A stretch of 64,000 nt of DNA from Rhizobium laguerreae. GTDB lineage: Bacteria; Pseudomonadota; Alphaproteobacteria; Rhizobiales; Rhizobiaceae. Where the stretch lies: assembly GCF_002008165.1 (NCBI RefSeq), contig NZ_MRDM01000010.1:306541-370540 (forward strand), read 5' to 3'. The notes beneath the pieces are model-generated. The model was not told the origin of the DNA, ran no database searches, and was given only the letters and a program-made list of their open reading frames with translations. The position numbers were made by a program, and so were the translations under genes. This document shows, piece by piece, positions 35,939 to 45,835 of this stretch (within the stretch, counting starts at the first letter, position 1; each line of letters begins with the position of its first letter).

Positions 35939-36226
35939 TCAGACGCCTTCGACGACCACCATTTCCGCATCCGCGACTTCCTGGCGGATTTTCGCGGCGA
36001 TCTGGTATTCCGGCGAATTATAGCAGTCGACCGCATGTTGCATCGAGGGGAATTCGATCACCACATTGCGGACGCGCGCCTTGCCCTCGAGCTCGGTAAA
36101 GGCGCCGCCGCGCGCCAGAAAATTCGCGCCGTATTTTTCGAAGGCGGGCTTGGCCGCCGTCACGTAATCCTTGTAGCGCTCGGCATCGCGAACGTCGACG
36201 CGGGCGATCCAGTATCCTTTGGCCAT
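35939..36226 (-). CDS. DUF1330-family small protein
   Basis: A 95-residue dimeric ferredoxin-like fold protein. GYWIARVDVRDAERYKDYV and the later VIEFPSMQHAVDCYNSPEYQ are the DUF1330 signatures. The function is unknown. AAAAGGGAG precedes the ATG. It lies 29 bases after pyrF in the same direction and is probably cotranscribed. Confidence 0.92.
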   Translation of the reverse strand: MAKGYWIARVDVRDAERYKDYVTAAKPAFEKYGANFLARGGAFTELEGKARVRNVVIEFPSMQHAVDCYNSPEYQIAAKIRQEVADAEMVVVEGV

Positions 36227-36255
36227 GGTCTTCTCCCTTTTGCCGTTGAATCTGG

Positions 36256-36963
36256 TTAGCGATTTGCCGGCCAGAGCGCGCTCACCATTTCGCTGAGGAT
36301 CGCGCGGGCGGCATCTCGGGGATCCGGCGCCTTGACGACAGGCCGGCCGACGACGAGATGCGTCGCTCCCGCTTTCAGTGCGTCGAAAGGCGTCATCACC
36401 CGCTTCTGGTCGCCCTTGTCGCTACCATCAGGGCGAATACCGGGGGTGACGATTGCCATATCGGGCCCGACGATCTCGCGCACCGCAGCCGCTTCCTCCG
36501 CCGAGCAGACGATACCGCCCATGCCGGCCGCGCGCGCCTGTTCGGCGCGGCGCAGCACCAGGCTGTGCGGATCCTGGCTGTAGCCGGCCTCGGCAAGGTC
36601 ATCGGCATCCATCGAGGTCAACACGGTGACGCCGAGGAGGCAGAGGCCGGAGCCGGCCGCGGCCTCGACCGCCGCCTTCATCGCCTTCGGATAGGCGTGC
36701 AGCGTCAGCATCGACATGCCCATCTTGGCGATGTTCTCGACGCCGGAGGCAACGGTGTTGTCGATGTCCAGCAGCTTCATGTCGAGAAAGATCTTCTTGC
36801 CGCTAGCGGCAAGATCGCGGGCGAATTCCAGGCCGCCGGCAAAGACCAGCTGATAGCCGATCTTGTAGAAGAGAATGTCGTCGCCGAGCGTGGAAACCAG
36901 TCTTTCCGCCTCACCGATCGTTGGAACATCCAGGCCGACGATCAACCGCTCGCGTGCGTCCAT
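36256..36963 (-). CDS. pyrF: Orotidine-5'-phosphate decarboxylase
   Basis: A 235-residue cytoplasmic TIM-barrel enzyme that converts OMP to UMP, the last step of de novo pyrimidine synthesis. The catalytic DxKxxD array is present in [12 protein letters not shown]. The phosphate-binding end reads VTPGIRPDG with THLVVGRPV after it. Normal length. It follows the phosphatase-like gene by 6 bases. Confidence 0.97.
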   Translation of the reverse strand: MDARERLIVGLDVPTIGEAERLVSTLGDDILFYKIGYQLVFAGGLEFARDLAASGKKIFLDMKLLDIDNTVASGVENIAKMGMSMLTLHAYPKAMKAAVEAAAGSGLCLLGVTVLTSMDADDLAEAGYSQDPHSLVLRRAEQARAAGMGGIVCSAEEAAAVREIVGPDMAIVTPGIRPDGSDKGDQKRVMTPFDALKAGATHLVVGRPVVKAPDPRDAARAILSEMVSALWPANR

Positions 36964-36969
36964 CTGAGG

Positions 36970-37551
36970 TCACCCCTGCCAGTCTTCGATGGGTGTCCAG
37001 TCGCATGATAAGCGGCGATCCGCAAGGCCGAAAGCATAGAGATTGCCGCCGCCGCCCGGCTGGTCTCGGTCGCGGGAGATCGGCCTGCCCGCCAAATGGC
37101 ATTTGAGCAGCGTGCCGACGCCGCCATGGCCGACAAAGGCGATCGGCGCCGTCGTATCATGCGTGGCAAGAACGGCGTTCACGGCCTCGACGATGCGGGC
37201 CTGCGCATCGACGGCGCGCTCCCAGCCTTTGAAGCTCTGTTCCGGATAGGCGAAGAACCAGTTGGCCGCTTCTTCGAATTGCGGCGGCGGCAGGAACCCG
37301 GTGGCCGTGCGGTCGTTCTCGTGCATGGCGTGGACGATCTCGATCGTCACGCCGGAAGCTTCCGCGAGGATTTCGGCCGTCTCGATCGCCTTCGTCTCGT
37401 CGCTGGAGACGATGCGCCGCAATTGCCTCGCCCAGCCGCTCTCGGCTGCTTTGCGGGCGCGCGCTGCGCCGACATCGGAAAGCCCCCATTTCGGCACGGG
37501 CACGTTGGCGTCGATCCTGACCTGCGGATGAGTGATGTAGATCCCGAACAT
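36970..37551 (-). CDS. Histidine-phosphatase-like protein with altered RHG motif
   Basis: A 193-residue histidine phosphatase superfamily protein. The usual RHG triad at the N-terminus reads THP (IYITHPQVR), so the nucleophile His is kept but the phosphate-binding Arg is lost. Other elements remain: GLSDVGAARARKAA, SSDETKAIETAEIL, and the second His in FVGHGGVGTLL. Activity may be reduced or specialised. It sits 1 base after pmtA and 6 before pyrF. Confidence 0.85.
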   Translation of the reverse strand: MFGIYITHPQVRIDANVPVPKWGLSDVGAARARKAAESGWARQLRRIVSSDETKAIETAEILAEASGVTIEIVHAMHENDRTATGFLPPPQFEEAANWFFAYPEQSFKGWERAVDAQARIVEAVNAVLATHDTTAPIAFVGHGGVGTLLKCHLAGRPISRDRDQPGGGGNLYAFGLADRRLSCDWTPIEDWQG

Positions 37552-37552
37552 C

Positions 37553-38152
37553 TCAGCCGCGCTTATAGATCCAGAGCTGCGCCGGCGGAATATTGCGCAT
37601 GACGAAGTCGAAATGCTGGATATGGTAGCGGTCGGGATTGGCGGCGATCGGCGAGATCGCGCCGTAGGAAATCTGCACCATCGGCCGGCCGGCCGGCAGT
37701 CGATCGAGCAGGCTTTCGAGCAGCGAGATGCGCTTCGCCATCGGGAAATTCAGCAGCGGAATGCCGGAGACGACGGAATCGAAGGTGAGGCGGCTGAAAT
37801 TGCCAAGGGTGGCCTGAATATCGAAGGCATCGCCGTTGATGAAGTGCACGCCGGGATATGTCCGCTGCAGATGTTTATGAAAATCCGTCGAATATTCGAT
37901 TGCGACGAGATTTTCCGGACGGACGCCGCGGCCGAGAATGGCCTTGGTGATGGCGCCCGTGCCCGGTCCGAGTTCAAGCACCGGCAGCCCGGAATGGATG
38001 TCGACGACGCTTGCCATGCGCTTGGCCGTGATCGAGGACGTCGGCACGATCGAGCCCACCGTCTTCGGCCCCTGCATCATGCCCCGGAAGAAGCGGATCT
38101 CGTCGTCGAACCTCTTGCCCAGCCGTTCCTTCACCTTGACCCGTAAGCTCAT
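37553..38152 (-). CDS. pmtA: Phospholipid N-methyltransferase (PmtA, rhizobial type)
   Basis: A 199-residue SAM-dependent enzyme matching Sinorhizobium-type PmtA in size and sequence. It methylates phosphatidylethanolamine stepwise to phosphatidylcholine at the inner membrane. SAM motif I is VLELGPGTGAITKAIL; other blocks are FRGMMQGPKTVGSIVPTS and VVSGIPLLNFP. It heads the leftward unit with the phosphatase-like gene and pyrF. Confidence 0.93.
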   Translation of the reverse strand: MSLRVKVKERLGKRFDDEIRFFRGMMQGPKTVGSIVPTSSITAKRMASVVDIHSGLPVLELGPGTGAITKAILGRGVRPENLVAIEYSTDFHKHLQRTYPGVHFINGDAFDIQATLGNFSRLTFDSVVSGIPLLNFPMAKRISLLESLLDRLPAGRPMVQISYGAISPIAANPDRYHIQHFDFVMRNIPPAQLWIYKRG

Positions 38153-38247
38153 TCTCCACCCATCCGCATGTTGATCGAATGCCTTAATATGCCGCTTGTC
38201 GCTTAAGGGACAAGGATTTTCGCAACAAGGACATCGGCATCAACAGT

Positions 38248-39159
38248 TCATGCGGCTTTCGGCGCCGAACCCGGCATGAGATCGGCGAGCCTATCCGCCA
38301 AGTGATCGGCGTCGACAGGTGCGCGCAGTTTCACATCGGTATTGTCGAAGTAGAGATAGACGTCGCGGCCCTTGCTGCGCACCGGTAGGGGCGCCAGCAC
38401 TCGCGTCGCATTCTCAGGTTCTCCACCCGTGGCCCAGGCGCGGATGCGTTGCGCCCATAGGTCGAGTGCTTCATCCTCGTAGCCGCTGACATAGAGCTTT
38501 TCGGAGCCATGCAGGCGGCAGTAGATGAAATCGGCGGTGATATCCATCAGCAGCGGCCATTTCACCGTGTCGGCGCAGACGAGAGCGACCTTGTGCCGCC
38601 TGAGCATCTCGATAAAGGCGGGTGAGCGGAAGCTCTCGTGACGAATTTCCAGCGCATGCCGGATCGGCTGATGCCCGTCGCATGTAAGCCAGGCCGGTCC
38701 CTTGATATGCCAGTCGTGCCGTTTCGCCAGCGCTATTGCCGCGTCGCGGGTGTGCGGCAGCAGCGACAAAAAGCTTTCGAAAAGGGATGGGTCGAAGACC
38801 ATGTTCGGCGGGAATTGCCAGAGGATTGGTCCGAGCTTGGGGCCGAGCCGCAAAACGCCGGAAGCGAGGAAATTGGCGAGCGCCGTCTGGATATCCTGCA
38901 GCCGCAGCATATGGGTAATGAAGCGCGGTCCCTTGACCGCGAAGACGAAATCCTCCGGCGTTTCCTCCCGCCAGCGGCCGAAGCTTTCGGGCCGCTGCAA
39001 TCCGTAGAAGGTGCCGTTAATCTCGATCGACCGGAAGTGCCGGGCGGCATAGGAAAGTTCCTGCTTCTGCGGCAGGTCCTTCGGATAGAATTGGCCGCGC
39101 CAGGGCGCATAGGTCCAGCCGGATATGCCGATGCGCACCGCTCCCGTCTTTTTGGTCAT
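38248..39159 (-). CDS. DUF72-family TIM-barrel protein
   Basis: A 303-residue protein of the DUF72 (YecE-like) family. IGISGWTYAPWRGQFYPKDL and FRSIEINGTFYGLQRPE open the barrel, with LEIRHESF and YFDNT later. Function is unknown in the family. The ATG at 39159 is chosen because GGAGG precedes it; the ATG at 39171 lacks a site. It is 54 bases downstream of dnaN and on the same strand. Confidence 0.92.
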   Translation of the reverse strand: MTKKTGAVRIGISGWTYAPWRGQFYPKDLPQKQELSYAARHFRSIEINGTFYGLQRPESFGRWREETPEDFVFAVKGPRFITHMLRLQDIQTALANFLASGVLRLGPKLGPILWQFPPNMVFDPSLFESFLSLLPHTRDAAIALAKRHDWHIKGPAWLTCDGHQPIRHALEIRHESFRSPAFIEMLRRHKVALVCADTVKWPLLMDITADFIYCRLHGSEKLYVSGYEDEALDLWAQRIRAWATGGEPENATRVLAPLPVRSKGRDVYLYFDNTDVKLRAPVDADHLADRLADLMPGSAPKAA

Positions 39160-39213
39160 GGGATCCTCCATTTTGACAGGAGGAAAAACGGCAATGGGCG
39201 GCCTTCGTTCCGG

Positions 39214-40332
39214 TCAGACGCGCATCGGCATCAGCACGTAGAGCGCATCGTCGCCCGCCGTGTCTCGGATCAGCGTCGGCGAGCCGGCATCGGCAAGCAG
39301 GAAGATCGCTTCCTCGCCGGAAAGCTGGGCGGTGATGTCGAGCAAGTACTTGGCGTTGAAGCCGATTTCCATCGCATCCGTGTCGTAGCCGACGGCGACT
39401 TCTTCCGTCGCGCTGCCGGAATCGGGATTGTTGACGGTCAGCATCAGCTGCCCCTCGGAAAGCGCCAGCTTGACGGCGCGGCCGCGCTCGGAGGAGATGG
39501 TCGAGACGCGGTCGACGGCCTGTGCGAAACTCGTGCAGTCGACCCGCATTTCCTTGTCATTGCCAGTCGGGATGACGCGCTGATAATCCGGGAAGGTGCC
39601 GTCGATCAGTTTCGAGGTCATGACGATCGAACCGATCGTCAGCCGGATCTTGGCGTCGGACACCTCGACGGTCACCATCACCTCGGGATTGTCGACCAGC
39701 TTCTGCAGTTCGCCGACCGTCTTGCGCGGAATGATGATGCCGGGCATGCCCTCGGAGCCGGAGGGCGCATCGACATCGGCGCGCGCCAGCCGGTGGCCGT
39801 CGGTCGCAACCGCCCTGAGTTTCAGCTGGCCGTTGCTCTCGATCGTGTGGAAGAAGATACCGTTCAGATAATAACGCGTCTCTTCCGTCGAGATCGCAAA
39901 CTGCGTGCGGTCGATCAGCATCTTCAGATCGGTCGCCTTCAGCTTGAAGGAATGCGTGAAGGTGCCGGCTGTAAGATCCGGAAAGTCCGATTCCGGCAGG
40001 CACTGCAGCGAGAATTTCGAGCGGCCGGATTGCACGGTCATCGAGCCGCCATCGGTGCTGGTGGCAAGCAGCACTTCCGAGCCGTCGGAAAGCTTGCGCA
40101 CGATGTCGTAGAGAAGATGGGCGGGAACGGTGGTGGCGCCGGGCTGCTCGACGTTAGCCGGTGTCGCCTCGGTGATTTCGAGGTCGAGGTCGGTCGCCTT
40201 CATGTCGAGCTTCTGGCCGTCCGCCTTCAGCAATACGTTGGACAGGATCGGGATCGTGTTGCGACGTTCGACCACGCGGTGGACGTGGTTCAGCGATTTC
40301 AACAGGTTTGACCGCTCAATAGTAATACGCAT
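39214..40332 (-). CDS. dnaN: DNA polymerase III beta sliding clamp
   Basis: A 372-residue clamp with three homologous domains that holds DNA polymerase III on DNA. Recognisable blocks are the N-terminal ERSNLLKSLNHVHRVVERRN with TIPILSNVLL after it, KFSLQCLPESDFPDL, and the C-terminal DDALYVLMPMRV typical of DnaN. Full length. The ATG at 40332 is divergent from rsmI. Here it is not linked to dnaA, as is usual in rhizobia. Confidence 0.97.
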   Translation of the reverse strand: MRITIERSNLLKSLNHVHRVVERRNTIPILSNVLLKADGQKLDMKATDLDLEITEATPANVEQPGATTVPAHLLYDIVRKLSDGSEVLLATSTDGGSMTVQSGRSKFSLQCLPESDFPDLTAGTFTHSFKLKATDLKMLIDRTQFAISTEETRYYLNGIFFHTIESNGQLKLRAVATDGHRLARADVDAPSGSEGMPGIIIPRKTVGELQKLVDNPEVMVTVEVSDAKIRLTIGSIVMTSKLIDGTFPDYQRVIPTGNDKEMRVDCTSFAQAVDRVSTISSERGRAVKLALSEGQLMLTVNNPDSGSATEEVAVGYDTDAMEIGFNAKYLLDITAQLSGEEAIFLLADAGSPTLIRDTAGDDALYVLMPMRV

Positions 40333-40591
40333 GGGATGCTACCGCCTTCGACCGTGACTGTCCGGGCGCGTCGAGCACCCGAAGAATGCTGTCCCGGCTT
40401 GAGGCCGGGGGAGTGGACGGGCAAAATGGCAGACTTCAGCATTGCTTTGCAAGAGGCATGGACGCCGGCACCCCTGCATTTGCGGTTTTCCAGAGCAATG
40501 CTCACAGAAATCCGAACCCTTGCCGAAGCGGTGCGGCTCGCCCATAAGGGTTCGATGCCGGCGACGAGCCGGCGGGACGAAAGCAAATGGC

Positions 40592-41509
40592 ATGAATGAG
40601 GAAACGACAGCGGACGCCGCCGGCCGGCGAAGCTTCCGCCTGCACAATGCAACGGTGCCGGCGCGGCCGCTGGAGCCGGCGCTCTATCTCGTCGCCACCC
40701 CGATCGGCAATCTCGGCGATATCACCCTGCGGGCGCTGGAAACGCTGGCCGGCGCCGATGTGCTCGCCTGCGAGGATACCCGCGTCACCCGCGTGCTGCT
40801 TGACCGCTACGGCATCCAGAACCGTCCCTTCGCCTATCACGAGCACAATGCCGACGAGGCCGGTCCAAGGCTGCTGCAGGCGCTCGAAGCCGGGCGCTCG
40901 GTGGCGCTGGTTTCCGATGCCGGCACGCCGCTGGTCTCCGATCCCGGTTATCGGCTGGCGCAACAGGCGATAACGGCAGGTTACCGCGTCATTCCCATTC
41001 CCGGGGCGTCGGCGCCGCTCGCAGCCCTTGTCGGCTCCGGCCTGCCGAACGATGCGTTTCTTTTCGCCGGTTTCCTGCCGGCCAAGGACAAGGCCCGCCG
41101 CGACCGTCTCGGTGAACTTGCTAAGGCTCCCGCGACGCTGATCTTCTTTGAATCGCCGCATCGCATCGGCGCAACGCTTCTGGCCGCCGCCGATGTGCTG
41201 GGCGGCGCTCGGCCCGCCTCCGTTTGCCGCGAGCTGACCAAGACCTATGAAGAGTTCCGTCGCGGCTCGCTTGCCGACCTCGCAGCCCATTATCAGCAGG
41301 TGGAAAACGTCAAAGGCGAGATTGTCCTCGTGATCGGTCCGCCGGAGCCGGTCGAGACCGATGAGGCCGATGTCGAAGCCATGCTGGCCGACCTGTCGAA
41401 GTCGATGCCGACGGCCGGCGCCGCGACCGAGGCCGCCCGCCTCACCGGCCTGCCGCGCAAGGTGCTCTATCAGCGCCTGCTGGAGATCAAGAACGCCGAT
41501 GGGCGATAA
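40592..41509 (+). CDS. rsmI: 16S rRNA 2'-O-ribose C1402 methyltransferase
   Basis: A 305-residue cytoplasmic methyltransferase of the tetrapyrrole-methylase fold acting on 16S rRNA C1402 with RsmH. Blocks are LYLVATPIGNLGDITLRALE, LACEDTRVTRVLL, and SDAGTPLVSDPGYRL. The ATG at 40592 gives family length; the longer upstream reading has no support. The next gene overlaps its end by 11 bases, as is usual for rsmI-yraN. Confidence 0.96.
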   Translation: MNEETTADAAGRRSFRLHNATVPARPLEPALYLVATPIGNLGDITLRALETLAGADVLACEDTRVTRVLLDRYGIQNRPFAYHEHNADEAGPRLLQALEAGRSVALVSDAGTPLVSDPGYRLAQQAITAGYRVIPIPGASAPLAALVGSGLPNDAFLFAGFLPAKDKARRDRLGELAKAPATLIFFESPHRIGATLLAAADVLGGARPASVCRELTKTYEEFRRGSLADLAAHYQQVENVKGEIVLVIGPPEPVETDEADVEAMLADLSKSMPTAGAATEAARLTGLPRKVLYQRLLEIKNADGR

Positions 41510-41867
41510 TGATCTCACCACGATCAGAAGGAAGGCGCTGCGCCGGGGCCGCATGTCGGAATATGTCGCGGCCGCCTTCCTGATGCTGAAGGGTTATCGC
41601 ATCCTGGCTCTGCGCCACCGCACCAAGCTTGGCGAGATCGACATCATCGCCCGCAAGGGCGATCTCGCCGTCTTCGTCGAGGTCAAGGCCCGCCATGGCG
41701 AGGCCGCGGCGGTCGATGCCGTCTCTGTCATCGCGCAGAAGCGCATACGGGCGGCAAGCGATCTCTGGCTCGCCCGCCAGAGGGATCAGACCCGCCTTTC
41801 CCAGCGTTATGATATCGTCGCGATCATGCCGGGCCGGCTGCCGCGGCATTTTATTGATGCTTTCTGA
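41499..41867 (+). CDS. yraN: UPF0102 (YraN) nuclease-like protein
   Basis: A 122-residue protein with the YraN endonuclease-like core: GEIDIIARKGDLAVFVEVKA carries the E-x-D and E-x-K residues of the PD-(D/E)xK fold, with AAAFLMLKGYRILA before it. The biological role is unsettled. The ATG at 41499 overlaps rsmI by 11 bases, indicating coupled translation. Confidence 0.94.
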   Translation: MGDNDLTTIRRKALRRGRMSEYVAAAFLMLKGYRILALRHRTKLGEIDIIARKGDLAVFVEVKARHGEAAAVDAVSVIAQKRIRAASDLWLARQRDQTRLSQRYDIVAIMPGRLPRHFIDAF

Positions 41868-41981
41868 CCTCCCTTCGCCCCATCGGATTTCCGGATCGTT
41901 AAACTTTTAGCCCCCACTTGAACCAGGTCCTTACGACTCTCTGCTATCGACTCGGTGGGGATAACAATTGGGGGTTGTTTC

Positions 41982-42485
41982 ATGGCCTGGAAGCTGATGT
42001 TTGCAAGTGCGGTCGCCATGGCCGCGCGCTCGGTGCCGTATGCGGTGGCGAAGCCGGCCGGAAAGTCCTTCGTCGCGCATGCGAGCGATCTGCTGCCGCT
42101 GAAATCCACGCCGATCAATCCGGACTGGATCGTCAGCGGCAATCCGCAGGCCCGCACCGCCGAACATTCGCGCGGCCATGACGAGGCCTCGCTGACGGCG
42201 ATCTGGGATTGCACGGCGGGCGAATTCCGCTGGTATTTCGGCTGGGACGAGACGGTGATGATCCTCGAAGGCGAGGTCCATATCACTGCCGAGGACGGCA
42301 CCGAACGAACGCTCTGCGCCGGCGATGTCGCCTTTTTCGCCGGTGGAACCTGGGCGAGCTGGCGGGTCGACAATTACGTCCGCAAGGTCGCCTTCCTGCG
42401 CAAGCCCTTCCCTAAGCCGTTGGCGATCGCCTACCGTCTCCGCAACATGCTGCGCAACAACGGCAACCAGGGCATCGCTGCCTGA
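41982..42485 (+). CDS. Cupin-domain protein
   Basis: A 167-residue protein with a single cupin barrel of the (S)-ureidoglycine aminohydrolase-like cupin_3 type: FRWYFGWDETVMILEGEVHI, then CAGDVAFFAGGTWASWRVDN. The usual metal-binding His cluster is incomplete. The first 20 residues look signal-like or membrane-associating (MAWKLMFASAVAMAARSVPY). A GGGGG-type site lies 8 bases before the ATG; GTG at 41955 is less likely. It precedes gshB by 86 bases. Confidence 0.88.
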   Translation: MAWKLMFASAVAMAARSVPYAVAKPAGKSFVAHASDLLPLKSTPINPDWIVSGNPQARTAEHSRGHDEASLTAIWDCTAGEFRWYFGWDETVMILEGEVHITAEDGTERTLCAGDVAFFAGGTWASWRVDNYVRKVAFLRKPFPKPLAIAYRLRNMLRNNGNQGIAA

Positions 42486-42571
42486 AAAACGGCGACCTGA
42501 AGCCCTTGATTGCCCGTTGCGTTTGATATCTGGCCGACCTACATCTGTCCGGCATTCAGCGAGGGATGGAA

Positions 42572-43519
42572 ATGGCCAAGATTACCAATGTAGCGGTCCA
42601 GATGGACCATGTCGCCGGCATCAATATCGCAGGCGATTCCACCTTCGCGATGAGCCTGGAAGCCCAAGTGCGCGGCTACAAGCTCTTCCACTATACCCCC
42701 GAGCGCCTGAGCTTTCGCGACGGCAAGCTCTATGCCAGCGTCGAGCCGATGGTGCTGCGCGACGTCAAGGGCGATCACTTCGAGCTTGGCGCGCCCGAGC
42801 GCGTCGATCTCGCGACCATGGATGTCGTGCTGCTGCGCCAGGACCCGCCCTTCGACATGGCCTATATCACCTCGACGCATCTGCTCGAGCGCATCCACCC
42901 GAAGACGCTCGTCGTCAACGATCCGGCCTGGGTGCGCAATTCGCCGGAGAAGATCTTCGTCACCGAATTCTCCGACCTGATGCCGAAGACGCTGATCACC
43001 AAGGATGCCGCCGAGATCCGCCGCTTCCGCGATGAAATGGGCGATATCATCCTGAAGCCGCTTTACGGCAATGGCGGCGCCGGCGTCTTCCATTCGACCC
43101 GCGACGACCGCAATCTCTCCTCGCTGCTGGAAATGTTCGGCCAGCTTTTCCGCGAGCCCTTCATTGCTCAGCAATATCTGCCCGACGTGCGCAAGGGCGA
43201 CAAACGCATCATCCTGGTCGACGGCGAATTCGCCGGCGCCATCAACCGGGTGCCGGCCGAACACGACAGCCGCTCCAACATGCATGTCGGTGGCCGCGCC
43301 GAGGCGACCGAACTGACGCCGCGCGAACAGGAAATCTGCGCCCGCATCGGTCCGGCGCTGAGGGAACGCGGCTTCCTGCTCGTCGGCATCGATGTGATCG
43401 GCGATTACATGACCGAGATCAACGTCACCTCGCCCACCGGCATCCGCGAGGTCAAGAAATTCGGCGGCGCCGATATCGCGAGCATGCTTTGGGATGCGAT
43501 CGAGCGCAAGCGCGGCTGA
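42572..43519 (+). CDS. gshB: Glutathione synthase
   Basis: A 315-residue ATP-grasp enzyme joining gamma-glutamylcysteine and glycine. Blocks include [54 protein letters not shown] (ATP lid) and [13 protein letters not shown] (Mg-binding end). ATG at 42572 is chosen over 42566 because GAGGGA is well spaced only for it. Monocistronic or linked with the cupin gene. Confidence 0.97.
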   Translation: MAKITNVAVQMDHVAGINIAGDSTFAMSLEAQVRGYKLFHYTPERLSFRDGKLYASVEPMVLRDVKGDHFELGAPERVDLATMDVVLLRQDPPFDMAYITSTHLLERIHPKTLVVNDPAWVRNSPEKIFVTEFSDLMPKTLITKDAAEIRRFRDEMGDIILKPLYGNGGAGVFHSTRDDRNLSSLLEMFGQLFREPFIAQQYLPDVRKGDKRIILVDGEFAGAINRVPAEHDSRSNMHVGGRAEATELTPREQEICARIGPALRERGFLLVGIDVIGDYMTEINVTSPTGIREVKKFGGADIASMLWDAIERKRG

Positions 43520-43647
43520 GCCAGCCGCCGCTGACCGTTCTGGTCCCGCGACCGAACACAACCAAGGTCACAGCGGGTGCCTGACTACGTTCTTTGATTG
43601 TTCTTGTTTTATTCCTGCGTCCATGCCAGATTGCAACCGTTGGCCTT

Positions 43648-43699
43648 GATGCATGTCGCCCAAAAGTGCGTAGCGGTTCTGGGGACCACGACAAGTATC
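43648..43699. repeat. Imperfect palindromic dispersed-type repeat
   Basis: The 52 bases begin GATGCATGTCG and end CGACAAGTATC, near-complementary ends around a CCCAAAAG...GGTTCTGGG core. I recognise this form as a palindrome common in intergenic spacers of rhizobial genomes. It lies between gshB and the truncated comM gene. Copy number in the genome cannot be checked here. Confidence 0.5.
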
Positions 43700-43750
43700 G
43701 AATAAAGGCCGCAGGGCGGGCTATAAAATTTGCGGCAAGGGGATGGGTTG

Positions 43751-44284
43751 ATGGTCGCGCGTGTCAGTACGGTTGCATTTCAGGGCATCGAAGGTGTGCC
43801 GGTCGAGGTCCAGGTCATGGTCGCGCCCGGAAAGGTCGGCATGCAGATCGTCGGCCTGCCTGACAAGGCTGTTGCCGAAAGCCGCGAGCGCGTGCAGGCG
43901 GCCCTCCACGCCTCCGGCCTGGCGCTGCCGGCCAAGCGCGTGACGGTCAATCTGGCGCCGGCCGATCTGCCGAAGGAAGGCTCGCATTTCGATCTGCCGA
44001 TCGCCCTTGCCCTGATGGCCGCTCTCGGCGCCATTCCCGCCGATGCCCTGTCGGACTTTGTCGTCGTCGGCGAGCTCAACCTCGACGGAACGATCGCCGC
44101 CATCTCAGGCGCGCTGCCGGCTGCGATCGGCGCCAATGCGCTCGGCAAGGGGCTGATCTGCCCGGCCGAAAGCGGCGCCGAAGCCGCCTGGGCAGGTTCG
44201 GACGTCGATATCCTCGCACCCCGCAGCCTGATTGCCCTTGCCAATCATTTCCGCGGCACGCAGGTCCTGTCTCGGCCGGAGGCA
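43751..44284 (+). pseudogene. comM: comM/yifB Mg-chelatase-like ATPase, truncated
   Basis: The 178 codons encode an intact N-terminal ChlI-like domain of YifB/ComM, the helicase-type ATPase for DNA integration: ARVSTVAFQGIEGVPVEVQV, VGLPDKAVAESRERVQAAL, LAPADLPKEGSHFDLPIALA. After FRGTQVLSRPEA the sequence turns non-homologous, and the Walker A/B AAA core and C-terminal domain (over 300 residues) are missing; the frame ends at 44584. The start and Shine-Dalgarno (AGGGG) are intact, so a deletion has probably removed the rest. Homologous genes in relatives are about 510 residues. Confidence 0.8.
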
Positions 44285-44728
44285 TCGATCCAGGCCAATG
44301 CGGCATGGCGTCTTCGTGTCGCCGGATTCTGCTGGATGTCGTGCGCGACGGAGGCATTCCAATGCCTGCCGCGCATCATCGGAGGGGACCTGCTGCCAGG
44401 CGGCAGCCTTTCAAGGCCGCATTTCATCTGGCTGCTGCCCAGGGTTCAACAGTTTGGAGGAGTGACGATGCCAGATACCGAAGAGCGCCATGAAGCTGTT
44501 CGATGCCGTCGCACGCTGCCTCGCTGCCGCTCTTTTAGACCTCGGTCCAGACCCGGCCGCACCGACGATGAACTGGTCGGATGAAATGTCCGCTGTCTCC
44601 GTTCTGGCACACGGTGACCCCCACACCAACGTCTGGCCGACGCTCTCCGAGTACGTGAACACCGGCATCAGTCGTGCTGTTCCAGCTCGAAAGGCGTCCG
44701 GTTCGCATCCTTTTCGCTATTCGCTATT
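44285..44728. other. Unassigned sequence replacing the 3' part of comM
   Basis: A 444-base stretch between the comM break and the convergent cysK stop. Two weak plus-strand readings exist: the comM frame itself to 44584, and 80 codons at 44490-44732 (MKLFDAVARCLAAALLDLGP...). Neither matches a family I know. GGAGGAG at about 44457 looks like a ribosome site before an ATG at 44468, but that frame is short and Arg-rich. Possibly a fragment of inserted DNA. Confidence 0.4.
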
Positions 44729-45691
44729 TTAGCTCCCGAGACCCTCAAACAGCGCCGTCGACAGATAACGCTCGGCGAAGGAAGGGATGATGATGACGAT
44801 GTTCTTGCCGGCATTCTCGGGACGGACGCCGACCTTGATTGCGGCCGTCAGGGCCGCGCCCGAGGAGATGCCGACCGGCACGCCTTCGAGCCTTGCGACC
44901 AGGCGCGCCTGTTCGAAGGCTTCGTCATTGGTCACGGTGACGACCTCGTCATAGATGCCGGTATCGAGGATCTTCGGCGCGAAGCCGGCACCGATGCCCT
45001 GGATTTTGTGCGGGCCGGGATTGCCGCCGGAGAGGATCGGCGAATCGGCCGGTTCGACGGCGATGATCTTGATCTCGGGCTTGCGGCTCTTCAGCACCTG
45101 GCCGACGCCGGTGATCGTGCCGCCGGTGCCGATGCCGGAGACGACGATATCGACCGTGCCCTCGGTATCGTTCCAGATTTCCTCGGCCGTCGTCTTGCGG
45201 TGGATCTCGGGATTATCAGGATTTTCGAACTGCTGCGGAATGACGGCATCCGGAAGGGAGGACGCCAGTTCCTCCGCCTTGGCGATGGCGCCCTTCATGC
45301 CCTTCGATCCCTCGGTCAGCACCAGCTCAGCGCCGAGCAGCGCCAGCATCTTGCGGCGCTCGACCGACATCGTTTCCGGCATGGTGAGGATCAGCCGATA
45401 ACCCTTGGCGGCGGCGGCAAAGGCGAGCGCGATGCCTGTGTTGCCGGAGGTCGGCTCGATCAGCACCGTCTTGCCGGGGGTGATCTTACCCTGGGCTTCG
45501 AGGCCTTCGATCATCGCGACACCGATGCGGTCCTTCACGGATGCGATCGGGTTGAAGAATTCGAGCTTGCCGATTAGGTTCGCCACGACGCCCTTTTCCT
45601 GCGCCAGCTTGTCGAAGCGCACGAGCGGCGTGTCGCCGATGGTCTCGGTGATCGAGGAATAGATGCGGCCGCGGCCGGGCTTGTGCGACAT
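44729..45691 (-). CDS. cysK: Cysteine synthase A (O-acetylserine sulfhydrylase)
   Basis: A 320-residue PLP enzyme making cysteine from O-acetylserine and sulfide. The PLP Lys is in [11 protein letters not shown], the substrate loop is [14 protein letters not shown], and the phosphate loop is [13 protein letters not shown]. The start at 45691 follows GGGAGG at 6 bases, which decides it over 45745. Normal length. Confidence 0.97.
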   Translation of the reverse strand: MSHKPGRGRIYSSITETIGDTPLVRFDKLAQEKGVVANLIGKLEFFNPIASVKDRIGVAMIEGLEAQGKITPGKTVLIEPTSGNTGIALAFAAAAKGYRLILTMPETMSVERRKMLALLGAELVLTEGSKGMKGAIAKAEELASSLPDAVIPQQFENPDNPEIHRKTTAEEIWNDTEGTVDIVVSGIGTGGTITGVGQVLKSRKPEIKIIAVEPADSPILSGGNPGPHKIQGIGAGFAPKILDTGIYDEVVTVTNDEAFEQARLVARLEGVPVGISSGAALTAAIKVGVRPENAGKNIVIIIPSFAERYLSTALFEGLGS

Positions 45692-45835
45692 GGGTGCCTC
45701 CCTTTGAAATCCTGTCTCTGAAATCGAGGAGGAGAATAGGGTCAAAGGCCGGTCTAGGCCAGCCCGTGTTCATCCCGGGGAGGCGGTCCTCGAAGAAAAT
45801 AACCTTTGAAAACCGGTCCTTGCGGAATGTTTATT

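Noticed and set aside
44490..44732. 80-codon frame after truncated comM
   Set aside because: No known family, overlaps the cysK stop; recorded only as part of the unassigned stretch.
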